Assembly (NCBI GenBank): GCA_963854735.1
Contig: OY978097.1
Location: 1,798,001-1,862,000, forward strand
Source of the DNA: Marvania coccoides
Taxonomy: Eukaryota > Chlorophyta > Trebouxiophyceae > Chlorellales > Chlorellaceae
Length of the DNA stretch: 64,000 bases
Direction: 5' to 3'
Shown here: positions 11,920-24,144 of the stretch, piece by piece
Layout of the letters: the number at the start of each line of letters is the position of its first letter
Position numbering within the stretch: the first letter of the stretch is position 1
Made by a program: the position numbers and the translations under genes
The notes under the pieces: model-generated
Told to the model about the DNA's origin: nothing
What the model saw: only the letters and a program-made list of their open reading frames with translations
Database searches by the model: none

Positions 11920-14803
11920 ATGGCTCCCAGCTGGCCTGAATGCAATGATCCTGCAATGCGCGTCGAGATTCCGCGGAGCTCCCACCTCCCTTCCATTCGG
12001 TCGGAGACGGAGCTCACGGAGGTCTCCGTGCAGTCCCCCGGCGCTCTGCTGGAGGAGCTCAAAGGCGAAGCGCAGCACTTTTTCGACACCTCACGCTTCA
12101 CGTCATCGTCCGACGGGCAAAGCTCTCCACGCAGAACGGAGTCGTTTTTCGACACAGGTAAGTTTTTTCTTTACTTTTTTGCTCCCCCCCAAAGGATTAT
12201 GAACTATTTGAAGTTGTTTATTTTCGCCGTATCTGCTGTTAATCCCGTGTTTTTGTCCTCAACTATTTCCCGCAGTTTCCCACCGCAATGGCATGGACAG
12301 CTCAAACGTGCCGTGCACGCGCCTCACAAAGATTCTCCCCATCTGGCTGGAATGGCGGGGCTTGACATACAAAGTGCCCATTGGGTGGGGCAAAAATAAG
12401 AGGGTGAAAATAGTGCTGGACTCCCTCTCTGGGCAGGTCCCCCCAGGCAGGTTCGTGGCCTGTCTGGGCCCCACCGGCTGCGGAAAAACCTCGCTGATCA
12501 ACGCTCTGGCTGGCCGGCTCCCGAAAGGCGGGACGCTGGAGGGAGAAATCCTGGTGAACGGGGAGCCCCGCAGCCACTCCTTCGCCTCTATTGCCGCTTA
12601 TGTCATGCAGGTAACTAAAATTGAGCTCAAGAATGATGAGCCAATTCAACGCTTTTTTGCCTGCTCTTTTTTAAAAATTTCTGTGCACCAACACTGAAAT
12701 CTCATTTTCTATCCCATCGCCCATTCCAGGACGACGTTCTTTTCAGCTACCTCACCGTAGAAGAAACGTTCCGGTTCGCCTGCAGCATGCGCCTGGGCGG
12801 CGTCTCGCAAGAAACCCGAGACGCGCTGGTCAACCAAGTCATCTCGGAGCTGGGACTCACGAAAGCCAAGGACACGCGCATCGGCAACGAGATCATTCGC
12901 GGGGTGTCTGGCGGCGAGCGCAAGCGCACCAACATCGGCATCGAGCTGCTCAGCGGGGCTTCCCTAATTTTTCTGGACGAACCCACCAGCGGCCTGGACG
13001 CCTTCCAGGCTGCCAATGTCGCAGAGGCGCTGTGGACGCTGGCCGGCAACGGCCGCACTGTCATGTGCACCCTCCACCAGCCCCGCTCCTCCATCTATCA
13101 GATGTTCGACCTGCTGTTGCTGCTCAGCGAGGGGCGCTGCATTTTCTACGGTCCCGCCAAGGAAGCCGTCGCGTACTTTTCCCAGGCAGGGTTCCTCACT
13201 CCGCCAGAGTTCAACCCCGCCGACTTCTTCCTGGACGTCATCTCCCCAGACTACCGCTCCCCCGTGGACGAGGCCTCCTCGCAGCGCCGCATCACGCTTC
13301 TCGCTGAACTGTACGAGCGGGAGGGCTACCGCCTGGCTGCCGCCGGTTCCGTGGACCCCACAGCGGCCGCAGCCTTCCAGCAGGCCACCGCCCGCGCGGC
13401 GTACCCCATCAACGCCGCAGCGGAGTTTTGGCTGCTGCTGAAGCGGTCGTGGAAGCAGCAGACGCGGGACAGAGTGACCCAAGCCATCACGCTGGGGCAA
13501 ACCATCGTCATAGCGACCGTGCTGGCCATTCTGTACTCCGGCATGCAGAACAGCAGCACCCCCGTGCAGGTAAACAGTTGCATGCATTGCTCTGCGCTGC
13601 GCAGTTGCAGGTATTATTTTTGTGGGAGAGAAACAGTGGAACAAGGGCATTCGGGGCCAGTCTGCTAAGGGGCGTTAGTTGCCCGTTTGTGCGGAGGTTA
13701 TACCCCTCACGTTATTTTTGTTTTTTTTTAATATCTTCGGGTGATTTCTGAAAGAACGTTATTTTTATCAGTTGCGTTGCACGTGTGCAGGATGAGACTG
13801 GCATTCTATTCTTCATCTGCATTTTCAGCGCTTTCGGGGCAATGTTTGGCGCGCTGGGCGCATTCCCGACCGAGCGCGGCGTCGTCAACCGAGAGCGCGC
13901 CAGCAAGATGTACCACGTGTTTCCGTACTACGTGGCGCGCTTTATTGCCGACATTCCGCTGCGCGTGGGCCAGGTCTGCCGCCATTTTTTTTTTTGTTAT
14001 GTAATGAAATTGTTGAGGGTGTGTCCACTGTTAACACATTTCTAATTTCTTAACTCATTCTGGCTCCATTTTTCGATATTCAGGGCCTCTTGTTAGGCGC
14101 GGTAGTCTATTGGGCTGTGGGTCTCAACCCCAGCGCTGCTGCTTTCTTCATTTTCGTCAGCATTCTCATCTTAGAAGGGCTGGCGGCGCAGGTGAGCCTT
14201 CTTCTCAGCTCAGAAGCCGTGGGGAGAGAATCTTCGTCATATCTAATTTCCTGACGTGCTTCCTTTCTTTTTCTAGGGTCTGGGCATCTCGGTCTCCGCT
14301 GCATGTCCGAACGAAAAGGCTGCCATGGCGGTGGCCCCAGCTATCACGGTCATTCTCGTTCTCTTTGGAGGCTTCTACATCAACGAAGAGTCCGCCCCCG
14401 TGTGGCTGTCATGGTAATTATATTTGCAGCCCATTTCTGGTGAAAACTCCGAGGATTTATGTCCGGTTCAGTGTTTAACGATTCCCTTTCCTCCTTCCTT
14501 CCTGTCCCGTTCAGGATCAAGTACATCAGCCACCTGTTCTACGCCTTCACCGGCCTCGCCATCAACAACTTCAAAGACCGTTACGGCTGGAAATGCCCCA
14601 CAGGGTCCTCTCCCGGCTGCACAATTTCCGGTAACGAAATCCTCAACCAGTTTGGCTTCAACAAAGACGAGCTGTGGCTCTCATTTGTGGGGCTGGCCGC
14701 TCTGACGCTGGGGTACAATTTTTTGGGCTTACTGCTGCTGCGGCATTCCAAAGCCAAATACATCCCGCTGGCCGGCACAGCAGTGCACAAGAAAAATAAA
14801 TGA
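11920..14803 (+). CDS. ABCG half-transporter, tandem copy 1
   Basis: Seven exons (11920-12157, 12276-12610, 12730-13569, 13791-13973, 14084-14191, 14277-14413, 14515-14803) give 709 residues. The order is nucleotide-binding domain then membrane domain, as in the ABCG/WBC class. Walker A is GPTGCGKTS (144-151), the signature VSGGERKR is at about 250, Walker B LIFLDEPTSG (D274), then TLHQPRSSIYQMFD. The membrane half shows IFSAFGAMFGALGAFPTERG and several hydrophobic segments ending in LGYNFLGLLLLRHSKAK. Half-transporters dimerise to export lipids, hormones or other hydrophobic substrates; the substrate cannot be told from sequence. Next to it lies a close paralogue with a different intron set. 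The start is the first ATG; an alternative is codon 13. Confidence 0.92.
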
Positions 14804-15378
14804 ACTCTTGTTTTTTTAACGCGAATGACTCTTCTGGACACAATTGCTCATAAACGCACTGCGTGGCACGTTCTTTGTTTGAATCCAAATGAATAATTAA
14901 ATAAATAATGCACTGCCAGCTTTAACCAATTTTGTACCATGATGTATATTGTAAGACTTTAATTGCCATACCAGCGCATTAGAAAACACTGGACATTCGT
15001 GCAGCAACGTCAGAAAGCCTACGCCAGCCAGCAAGGCGCTTGCTGCCCATTCCAGCTCTGGAGCGCGTAGGGCGTGGGTGCGCCTCGTTATTTGACGAAC
15101 ATCACCTGCATGGGCAGTTTTTCATTCTTTCCACAAAGATAGAAAGATGAGGTGAGCAGCTGTTCAGCAGCGGCGAGGTCTCAGCAACCATCTGGCCAGT
15201 TACATTTGGGATCTTTGTGGCCAAGAGTCTGTCTTTTTTACTTGTTATCTAAAAACACGCTTTTATGCCACACCTGAAGGCTGTGCAACTTATTTTTCTC
15301 GATCATTATTAGCCGTGGACTATTTTCTTCGATTCCACCTGCGATTTGAGCGTTTCGGAGGGCAGCAGCGTTGCGACA
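14804..15378. other. Intergenic between tandem ABCG genes
   Basis: About 575 bases. The part near 14990-15130 is richer in GC than the rest but holds no ORF or similarity I recognise. It should contain the promoter and 5' UTR of ABCG copy 2. Confidence 0.45.
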
Positions 15379-18096
15379 ATGGCCACAAACGGCTTCGAGC
15401 CGCACGCCGAGAACAATGGCCAGGTGCACCTGGAAGAGGTCTCCATCGAATCAAAGGACCTGAAGAACGAGCTCCGAAATGAGGCCTCGCATTTTATGGA
15501 CAACGTGATCTCCTTCCGCCTCGCCACCCAGGAGGACAAGGCCAACGCGCGAAAGACCGAGTCTTTTTTCGACACAGGTATAAAAATGAAATTTTGTTCA
15601 ATTGCCTCCGCCTGGAGATAGCCGGCTTACGTTACATCTTCTTGCGTACGGCTGCAGTGTCTCGCCGCGAGGGCATGGACAAGAACGTGTCGTTCGTGCG
15701 CCTCAGCAAGATTCTGAAAGTTACTCTTGAGTGGAAATCTCTCACCTACCGCGTGGCCGTCGGCAAGAAGAAAAAAATGACCACGAAGACCATCCTGGAC
15801 TCCCTCTCGGGGCAGGTCCCCCCCGGCAGGCTCGTGGCGGTTATGGGCCCCACCGGCAGCGGCAAAACCTCGCTGATCAATGCGCTGGCAGGTCGCCTCC
15901 CCGCCGGCGGCGCTCTGGAGGGCGAGATTTTGGTCAACGGCCAGCCCCGCAACCGCTCCTTCTCCTCGTTCTCCGCCTACGTGATGCAGGACGACATCCT
16001 GTTCAGCAACCTTACCGTGCGGGAGACCTTTGAGTTTGCCTGCAACATGCGGCTGGGCGCCAACATCAGCAAGGAGACCAAGGAGGCGCTGGTCACGCAG
16101 GTACATTTATTCATAATCTTGACTTTGTTGAAATTGCCCTGTGTTTTTTATATTATATGTTTTCATTCTGTTTATTTATTCTTAAACCGTTTGCCTGGCA
16201 GATCATCATGGAGCTGGGGCTGAGCAAGGCCCAGGACACCCGCATCGGCAATGAGATGATCCGGGGGGTGTCTGGCGGCGAGCGCAAGCGCACCAACATC
16301 GGCATTGAGCTGCTTTCTGGCGCAACCCTCATCTTCCTCGATGAGCCCACCAGCGGCCTGGACGCCTTCCAGGCTGCCAACGTGGTCGAGGCGCTGTGGA
16401 CGCTGGCTGGCAACGGCCGCACCGTCATCTCCACAATCCACCAGCCCCGCTCCTCCATCTACCAGATGTTCGACCTGCTGCTGCTGCTCAGCGAGGGCAA
16501 GTGCATGTACTACGGCCCAGCCAAGGATGCAGTCGCGTACTTCTCCTCCGTCGGCTTTGCCTGCCCCAAGGAGTTCAACCCCGCCGACTTTTTCCTGGAC
16601 GTAAGCTTCATTCAATTGGAATCCTTGCCCGCCCTTTTCTAATTTTTGTCGCTCATTCCTCATCCCATATTTTATCTGCTTTTCAGGTGGTGTCCATGGA
16701 CTACCGCAGCACCGAGGACGAGCTGTACACCCGTAAGCGCATCAACCTGCTGGCTGAGCTTTACCAGCAGGAGGGCCACGCCATGGCCGGCCGCAAATCC
16801 ATCGACGCCTCCGTGGCTCAGGAGTTTCAGCAGGCCACCGCCGCCACCGCCTTCCCCAACAACCCCATGACGGAGTTCTGGCTGCTGCTGCGCCGCTCCT
16901 GGAAGCAGACGATGCGCGACCGCATCCCCCAGATCATTACTCTCATGCAAACCATCATCATTGGTTTCTTCCTGGCGGCGCTCTACAGCAACATGGACGA
17001 GAGCAAGACCCCTGTGCAGGACGAGACAGGCATCCTTTTCTTCGTCTGCATCTTCTCCGCCATGGGCGCGATGTTTGGCGCGCTGAGCTCCTTCCCGACC
17101 GAGCGCGGCGTCGTCAACCGAGAGCGCGCCAGCAAATGCTACCACGTCTCCCCCTACTATCTGGCGCGATTTATTTCGGACATGCCGCTGCGCGTCGGAC
17201 AGGTCAGTCAATTTGTTCCTAATTTGCGCTGTGAAATGCGAATGATTTTTTTTATGTCACAGACGACTTTCTGTATTTTGACAGTCTTTTGACATATTCA
17301 TTCGTTGTTTTCGTTCTAAAGGGCCTGCTTTTTGGCTGCATAATATACTGGATCACCGGGCTCAATCCCAGCGCTAGCGCCTTCTTTATTTTCGTCGCCG
17401 TGCTCATCGTCGAAGGTCTGGCGTCCCAGGCGCTTGGAATTGCGATTTCTGCGGGTGCACCCAACGAAAAGGCGGCTATGGCGCTGGCCCCTGCTATCAC
17501 CGTCATCCTCATTCTCTTCGGGTAGGTTGATTGGGTTATTTTAACCATTTCTAAAGAACATTTTTTTCTCACGCTTCATTTCTTCTTCCCTCCCCTTCCT
17601 CCCCCCTTCCTCCCCCCTTCCTCCCTCAATTCAGCGGTTTTTATGCAAACACTGACACAATTCCTGTGTGGCTGAGCTGGTAAGTGATGTTCTGCATTAG
17701 CAATTCCCACGGAATTGCGAAGTTGCGCTTTAACGGAACATTTTTTGTTTTTTCATATGCCCAATGTACTCCTTTTTATTTTGTGTTTTAACGACCAAAT
17801 GCCATTCTCTATTTTATTCTTTCAGGATCAAGTACCTGAGCCACCTGTACTGGGCCTTCTACGGCCTTGTCGTCAACAACTTTGCGGGGCGGGACGACTG
17901 GGGATCGGTCACCGGGGACGAGATCGTGGCCCAGTTTGGGTTCGACAAAAACAAGCTGTGGCTGCCCTTCGTGGCGCTCATCGCTCTAATGATTGGGCTG
18001 AACCTGATGGGCTACATCCTGCTGCGCCGCTCCAAGGCCAAGTTTTTGCCAATGGCACACAGCAGCGCTAGCACTGCTGCCAAGAAATCCAAGTAA
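15379..18096 (+). CDS. ABCG half-transporter, tandem copy 2
   Basis: Seven exons (15379-15577, 15658-16100, 16202-16600, 16687-17202, 17322-17521, 17635-17679, 17826-18096) give 690 residues. It is a clear paralogue of the preceding gene: exon 1 ends in the same TESFFDT motif, and most of the ATP-binding domain is near-identical. Walker A is GPTGSGKTS (130-137), signature VSGGERKRTNIG, Walker B LIFLDEPTSG (D261), and the membrane half runs from MTEFWLLLRRSWKQ to YILLRRSKAKF. Only three of nine intron positions are shared with copy 1. The upstream in-frame TTG is not the start; ATG 15379 is. The substrate is unknown. Intron 6 holds a partial copy of the window's dispersed repeat. Confidence 0.92.
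17751..17772 (+). repeat. Partial copy of the dispersed 34-base repeat
   Basis: A 22-base run inside intron 6 of ABCG copy 2 matches 48869-48890 with one mismatch (tttcatatgcccaatgtact versus tttcatatgcccaatatact, then cc). It covers only the left part of the 34-base repeat found at 42686 and 48873. Confidence 0.5.
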
Positions 18097-18443
18097 AAAA
18101 GTAGCCCGCTTTAACAGGGCCGCATCTTTGTAGATGTGTTGATATATAAGAGATGGTTGAATAGAATACAGCCAAATGTCCCCGCCTTTACGGGGCAAAT
18201 ATGAAAATATTTCTCAGCAGTAAGTACTGTCGAGAGATGCTTGTAAGCATTCTTTTATTTTTTCCTCGTTTTTCTTTGCCGTGTAACCTCGGTGCATGCA
18301 TTTTTTGTTTGTTTGTTTGTTCATTTCATTTCATTCTTTTTGTTCAGTTCAAGAATCACAAAAGGTAGTTTCTCTAATGGTTTCAGTCCCATTTTCGTAA
18401 TCGAGTAAATAATAATCAAGCAAATAACAAATAACAATCACAG
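18097..18443. other. Convergent intergenic gap with GTTT microsatellite
   Basis: About 350 bases between convergent ABCG copy 2 and the exonuclease gene. A short tract of repeated gttt and attt units lies at about 18303-18340. No gene seen. Confidence 0.55.
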
Positions 18444-19794
18444 TCAAGGGTTGCACCGCCCCAGGTGCGCAAACGCCAGCCGCACCTCGCCAAACCCAAA
18501 TTCAGCATCAGAATCTGCCACTGCTGCCGCCTGCATCTCCTCCACCAGCTCGCGAATCCCGCCGCCCTTCGCCTCCAAAACATCACTCAGCAGGTCTCGA
18601 GCGCGTTGCACCGTCTCTGGACCTGGGATCTCCTTGATCAGGGGGGCAGGCAGCGCCAACGCTTTGGCAGCCAGCCGCGCAGTCAAGTCGATCAGCGCTT
18701 GAGGGATGGCGAAGCGGCCCCAGTCATAGGCGTACCCAGCCGAAATAGCTTCCGCCAGGTAGCTCAGCACCGTGGCCGCCTGGATGCCTCGCTGCGCTGC
18801 GATGTCCTGCGCCGTGGCCCCCGCAGCGTGCATGTCGTAGACCGAGCGCTTGGCCGGCTGCAGCGGCGCCAGCTCCGCGCAGGCGGGCACGCTCAATGCG
18901 GGTAAAGTGAGCGGCCGCGATGGGAGCTGCAGCGGCGGTGGGGGCTGCCAAGTGACGGGCATGGCGTCTAGCTTCTGAAACAGGAGTAAACTGACCCAGG
19001 CGTCGGTGGCTGCGTACAGCTGCTGGGTGTGACTTAGCGGCGCCCGTTCCCAGTCGCTGCACCGCAAGTTTTGGTCCTTTCGCAGCGTGCCGCTCAGAAA
19101 CCGCTCCGTCAGCGCCACCAGGCTGGGTAAGTCAGAGGGCCATTAAAAGAAAGATCATAATAAGCTTCCAGATGTTTCTTCCAAGTAAATGCACAAAGGT
19201 TTTAGATCCATCCTACCTCCACTTCTTCGGCTGAACGCCGCCGCCGCCGCCGCACAGCCGGAGGTTGGTCTCTTCGGACAGATCCACGACCCCACCCAGC
19301 TCCAAGCCGTTGTAGTCTCTGGCCAGCTTGATGGCGTCGCCTCCGATGCCCACTCCAACCTTGGCAACGCTGGTCGAGCGGAGAAGCTGCTCCAGCGCTG
19401 GAGGAATGCCGGCATGGATGATGTGCATGAGGTGGCAGTGAAAACCAGCACCCTGGTCCTGCACGCAAAGCTGCATCAAGGCGACGGGGCAGGGAGTCTG
19501 GCCTGTTTGGTAGAGCACGCGCCACTCTATGTCAAACCCTACTGCTAGGGGCTGCAAGGCGAGGATGGCCGCGGCCATGCTCTCGCAGGCGGCCGTTTCC
19601 CAGCTGTAACTGGTGCGGCCTCGGTAGATGAGGTATGGGAGCGGGGCGGGCGGAGGACAGGGCGCAAAAGAGGCGGGGAGGCGGCGAACTGGCGGATGCT
19701 GCTGCTGCGGTGGCTGGTGCTGCTGGTTTTCAGCTGCTTGGCACGCCGCCTCGAGGCAATCAAAGTCGTCATCGCTCAGCAATTCGACCTCCAT
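18444..19794 (-). CDS. Werner-type 3'-5' exonuclease with RecQ-type helix-turn-helix tail
   Basis: Two exons (19794-19217, 19122-18444) give 418 residues. Residues about 55-245 form a DnaQ-like DEDDy exonuclease resembling the WRN exonuclease: FDIEWR (D88, E90), VGVGIGGDAIKLARDYNG (D153) and LYAATDAW (Y229, D233), so all four acidic ligands and the tyrosine are present. Residues about 285-345 (SVYDMHAAGATAQDIAAQRG and on) look like the helix-turn-helix found after the RQC region in RecQ helicases (HTH_40 type). No helicase domain is present. WRN-type exonucleases trim DNA 3' ends in repair. The start is ATG 19794; a TTG one codon upstream is ignored. The intron is GT-AG, phase 2. Confidence 0.85.
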
Positions 19795-20075
19795 CAAATT
19801 GAATAACCAAAAAGATCGAATATTTTGCTGCTTTCACGTGTTCTATATCAGGAATGGGCTTAAATGATTTGTATAATTTTTTAAATGTGAAATGAATACA
19901 ATTTGATTTTGAATTTCGAATCGAAAAACACTCGAGGCACTGATCCACGCCTGGTCTTCTTCAACTTAAGGCTTTTGTGAATGCTATAAATTCCAGTATG
20001 ACTACTTCAACCTGGTAACACGGCAGGAGCGAGCCCTGGTTTATCACAGCCAATTTTGTTTCGAAACGTTTCGCC
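19795..20075. promoter_or_regulatory. Shared divergent promoter, exonuclease / CFAP20
   Basis: A 281-base gap lies between two head-to-head start codons. It is AT-rich on the exonuclease side. The role is inferred from arrangement only. Confidence 0.4.
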
Positions 20076-21107
20076 ATGTTTCGAAGCTCCTTTCAAAGCG
20101 GCTTCCTGTCGCTGTTCTACTCGATAGGCTGCAAGCCCCTTCAACTGTGGGATGTTCAGAGTGAGAATTCGATGTTTATTCACTCCTAGTTTTCGCCAAT
20201 TTCCCATGTGTTGACCGCCGCCGCCCGCCGGCTGGGCTCCACCCCACAGCTCTAAGGCCTCGATTAATTCTCGAATTACAACACTCTCTCTGTCGTATAC
20301 TTCTTTTTTCTCATTCTCTCCTACCCAACCATACTTTTATCAATATTTTCTAAAACCTATTCCCAAAAAAAATCCTCCGCCACGTAGCCAAGGACGGCAC
20401 CGTCGAAATTATGACCGACGAGGACCTGGAGAGCTCGGTGCTGACCATAAAGGGCGCCAACGTCAGCACCACCTCCATCTCCGCCCCCGCCGACCCCTCC
20501 AAGACCCTGGGCGTGACCACCAAGCTGCCGTTCCTGGTGCTGCTGGTCAAAAACATGGACGCGCCCTTCTCGTTGGAGGTGCAGGTCATCGACAGCAAGA
20601 AATTTAAACGCCGCTTCAGGGCGTCCACCTTCCAGGCAAGTCGCATTTACCACAACAAAAAGCACTCCTGACCTTGCCATTTTTCTAAAATCATTTGACG
20701 AATACATGGGGGAAAGGTTGTGTGTGTGCTGAGCAAGCACAATTTAAATGGTTTGTTTTATAATCTTCTTTGCGCAGTCGACTACGCGAGTGACGCCCTC
20801 CATCTGCACCATGCCCCTCAAGATGGAACCTGGATGGAATGAGATTCGCTTTGACTTGGCCGACTTTGTAAGGCGGGCCTACTCTACAGAGCTGGTGGAG
20901 TGCCAGCGGGTGACGATCAACGCCACCTGCAGGATCAGGAGGGTGTACTTTGCGGAGAAGGCGTTCAAGGAGGAGGATCTGCCCGCAGAATTTAAGCTGA
21001 TGGTGCGGAAGGGGCACCAGGCGGCGGTGGGAGCACGTGCGAAGAAGGAGGCTGTGGTGGGTGCACCAGTGGTGGTGAAGGCAGTGGAGGAAGAGCAAGA
21101 GGCGTGA
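20076..21107 (+). CDS. CFAP20: CFAP20 / BUG22 cilia-associated protein
   Basis: Three exons (20076-20160, 20388-20635, 20778-21107) give 220 residues. It opens [20 protein letters not shown] and PLQLWD, then [40 protein letters not shown] and [13 protein letters not shown], matching CFAP20 along its full length. The C-terminal tail is about 25 residues longer than in animals, rich in Ala, Val and Glu. CFAP20 is an inner-junction protein of ciliary doublet microtubules, but it is also kept in non-ciliated land plants, so alone it does not prove flagella. The second intron (20636-20777) is GC-AG with donor gcaagt; the conserved RAS..QSTTRV junction leaves no other choice. Confidence 0.95.
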
Positions 21108-21433
21108 AAAATGTATTTATTGTGAAGCCTGAGGGTTGGTGTAGAGTGCAGGAGACGGTGGAGGGGGGAAATGTTGTTGAGGAGCTGGGTGGAGGTTGAA
21201 TTGAGCTTTCGCCTGGAATGACTGACCGACTGACTGTGTACTATTTATACTTATATTGAATGAATATCGCACTGAAAAATGTGAAAACGAACAGCCAACA
21301 ATTTTTTTGGCTGGGTCTTTGTTCCAATTATTTTGTTAAACATTTAACACCTGGGACAGGCCTGGAGTCCATAGACAATTGTTGATTCGATTCGATAGCA
21401 CAAGATGTGCAGTGGGCAAAGAACAATTTAAAA
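21108..21433. other. Intergenic, CFAP20 3' end and JmjC promoter
   Basis: About 325 bases. Nothing coding seen apart from the 22-base first exon assigned to the next gene. Confidence 0.45.
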
Positions 21434-24144
21434 ATGGAACGTGAACAAGACATCGGTGCGTTTCCATCCTCCTCCCTTTGTCCTGTTCGCAATCAGATCT
21501 TATCATTGCAAATTTAACCCTCCTTCTTGGCGAAATGCGCAGGCCCAGCCTTTAAACACCTCCACTCGGAGTTATTGAAGTTTTCAAACTATCGCCTAGG
21601 CGCTGTGCGGCGTTTGGGCGTCTCTCAACTCACCCCGTCATGGTTCAAGAACAACGGCACGTTCAGGCCGGTCCATGTGCCCAGCCCTCAAGAGGGAACG
21701 CCACCTTGCGTTAAGTTCCCAGTTGGAGCCCTCTCTCCAGACTCTCTCGCTGCCTTGCTAGGCCCCAACGTTGCGGTGAGAGCACGCTGTCAAAGAAGAA
21801 AATTATCTAGCTCCTTAGCCCATCCTTGTCTCCACCTTTCTCATATGTTTTTCCGCACCGCCACACTCCGCCTTGGTTTATCCTTTTTTCTTTCATTCCT
21901 TTGCTGCTGCAGGTGCAAACGTTGGATGTCGCGGCACAGAGCGACGGGCCCCGCTGGAACCTCCAGCAATGGGAGCTGTACTGGAGGAAACGCACGGCGA
22001 AAGAGGCCACCGGTGGCAGTCCTCTGTCTCCCTCCCCTGCCGCTGCCGTGCCTGCCAGCAGCATTCCCGCGCACCTGGCGGAAGACGAAGAGGCAGACAG
22101 CCGCGAAATGAAGCGCAGAGTGACCGGGGACCAGCTGAAAGGCATCTCCTCGGAGGCAACTCGAAGGGCGTTGGCCGTGCCTGCGCTGAGCATCGCCGGC
22201 ACTTCATTGGACGCCGAGGCGCCAGCTGCCGTGCGTGCTGTGAGCTTGCATCGCAGCCTGGGGCTTCCAGACACTGTGCCCAGCTCTGATGCCCCCATTC
22301 TTATAGGCATGCACCCCAAAAAGACGTTTCTGAACTTCATGCTGGGCCCCGCTGGGGCTGCAGTGTGGTTCCACGTGGTAAGCGGGACGGCCACCCTGGC
22401 GCTGATCCCGCCCACCCCCGCCAACCTGGCTGCGTTTGCGGCTTGGGCGAGGGACCCTCTGCAGCGGGCAACATTTTTAGCGGCGAAGTGTGAAGGCGCT
22501 GCGCGCGCAGACCTGTCTGCGGGGGACACGCTGCTGCTGCCCCCCGGGTGGAGCTACGCGCTGGCCGTGACTTCCAGCGCCGTGTCCCTCAGCGGCGCTT
22601 CCCTCCGGGCCGATTGCCTGGCGGTACATTTAGACGCCATGTGTATTGAGCAATACATTGGCGTACTGCCCAATTCGAGGTGGTTGTCGAACGTGGAGGG
22701 CCTGATGTGGCACGTGGCAGCGCAGTACGCTCGCGTGCTGGGCGAATCTGCCGCAAAACAAGCCGGCTGCGGATCTTTTGAACCGCAGGTGGCAGCCAGG
22801 GCGGCAGAAATGGAGCGGAAGGGCAAGGCTGCCGCGGTGGTGGCAGCGGCGGCTAGGCAGCGGGAGCGCGCGGCGGCAGAGGCGGCGGCAGTGAGAGAAG
22901 CGGCCGCGAAAGCTGCTGCCAATGCGGCGGCTGCAAAAGGCCGCAGAGGCGGCGGCTGCAGGCAAGGGCGGAGCTCTGGCGATGAAGTTGGGGGTCGGAA
23001 ACGCCGGCGGGCCGCCCCGGACGACAGTTTCATCGCTTCTGAGCTGGACGAGAGTGCTGAGTTGGAGAGCGGCGACGATGAAGGCGAGTGGGCTCCTACG
23101 CTGAAAGAAGCGGCGCTGGAAGAAGGGGAGGACGGAGAGGAAGAGTTCAGTGACGAAGATTTCAGTGACGACGGTGAGCTCGGCGGCGGGGGGCTGCGCC
23201 GCAAGCGGAAATCGCAAAGAACAGCAGGCGGCCAAATCGCCGGCGCAGCTGCAGCATCGATTGGCGTGCAGCGGGCCACTCGGCACAAGGGGCGGCTGCC
23301 TGGACGCCTGGCGGAGGCTTTGCACGCAGGAGAGCAGGGGGAAGAGGAGGAGCTGGAGGCACCCTTGACTGCCCCCAAGCCAGCTGTGAAGCTCAAAATT
23401 AAGCTGCCTGGGGCTCATCCCCCGCCAACTGCACCTACCCCCGCTGCAGCAGGCGGCGGCGGCGGCTTGGCCCCACCGTCTCGTATCAAGCTCAAATTTT
23501 CGACAATCCCTCAAGTGGACGGGGCTGGCGATGAGGAGGAGCAAGCAAGTGGAGGCGGAGGTTGTGGGGGGGTGGAGCTGAGCGAAGGGGAGGAGCAGGG
23601 CTTGACTGCGCTGCTGAGCACGCTCAGCGGGTGGCTGTCGGGATCAACCCCTTCCCTGGCAATACCGCCTGTACCGCGGCCCTGGGAGGTACTGGCGCGG
23701 CTGGAAGTCAGCATGAAGGTGCTGGGCATCCCGCTGGAGCCCCCTCCCGGCACTGCGTTGGGCGGGGAGTTGCCAGGTGGCGGCATCGGCGGCACTTCTG
23801 TCGAAGAAGAGGAATGGATAGGAGATGGTAGGGGAGACATGGTGTCGGCAGAAGGGGACGCCGGAATGTTGGGTGCGCCTGGCGGCTATGAAAATGAGGA
23901 AGAAGGTGGGGATGAAGCTGGCGAGACTCTTCTCGACGGGGCGTCTGGCTGGGGAGAGAACGACGAAATGGTTTCTGGCGGACAAAGCACCGGCAAAGAG
24001 GACTCGCCAGTGCCCAAGAAAAGAGCGGCACCAATCCCCAAAGCGGCGGCGGCGAGGCGGGTGCCGGGGCAGGCCTCCCGTGGCGGAGTGGCCAAGAAGA
24101 AGCTGTCAACGAAAGATCGGTTAAAGAAAAAGCTTGGGATTTAA
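21434..24144 (+). CDS. JmjC-domain protein, KDM2/KDM7-like, probably not catalytic
   Basis: Three exons (21434-21455, 21543-21775, 21913-24144) give 828 residues. Residues about 5-330 align with the KDM2/PHF8 JmjC fold: TLDVAAQSDGPRWNLQQWEL, AAVWFHVVSG, LIPPTPANLAAFAAW, LLLPPGWSYALAV and SLSGASL. In active relatives the iron ligands are HxD before the VWYH strand and a histidine in the PSGWIHAV motif. Here the aligned residues are N226-F-M228 and Y300, so all three ligands seem lost. The C-terminal 480 residues are low complexity, acidic and Lys-rich, ending in a basic KKKLSTKDRLKKKLGI tail; no PHD, CXXC or F-box was seen. The family acts on methylated histones; this one may be a reader or scaffold. 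The tiny first exon is inferred from frame and consensus. Confidence 0.75.

Noticed and set aside
22554..23544. Two long minus-strand ORFs (280 and 304 codons)
   Set aside because: Antisense shadows of the JmjC gene's low-complexity tail.
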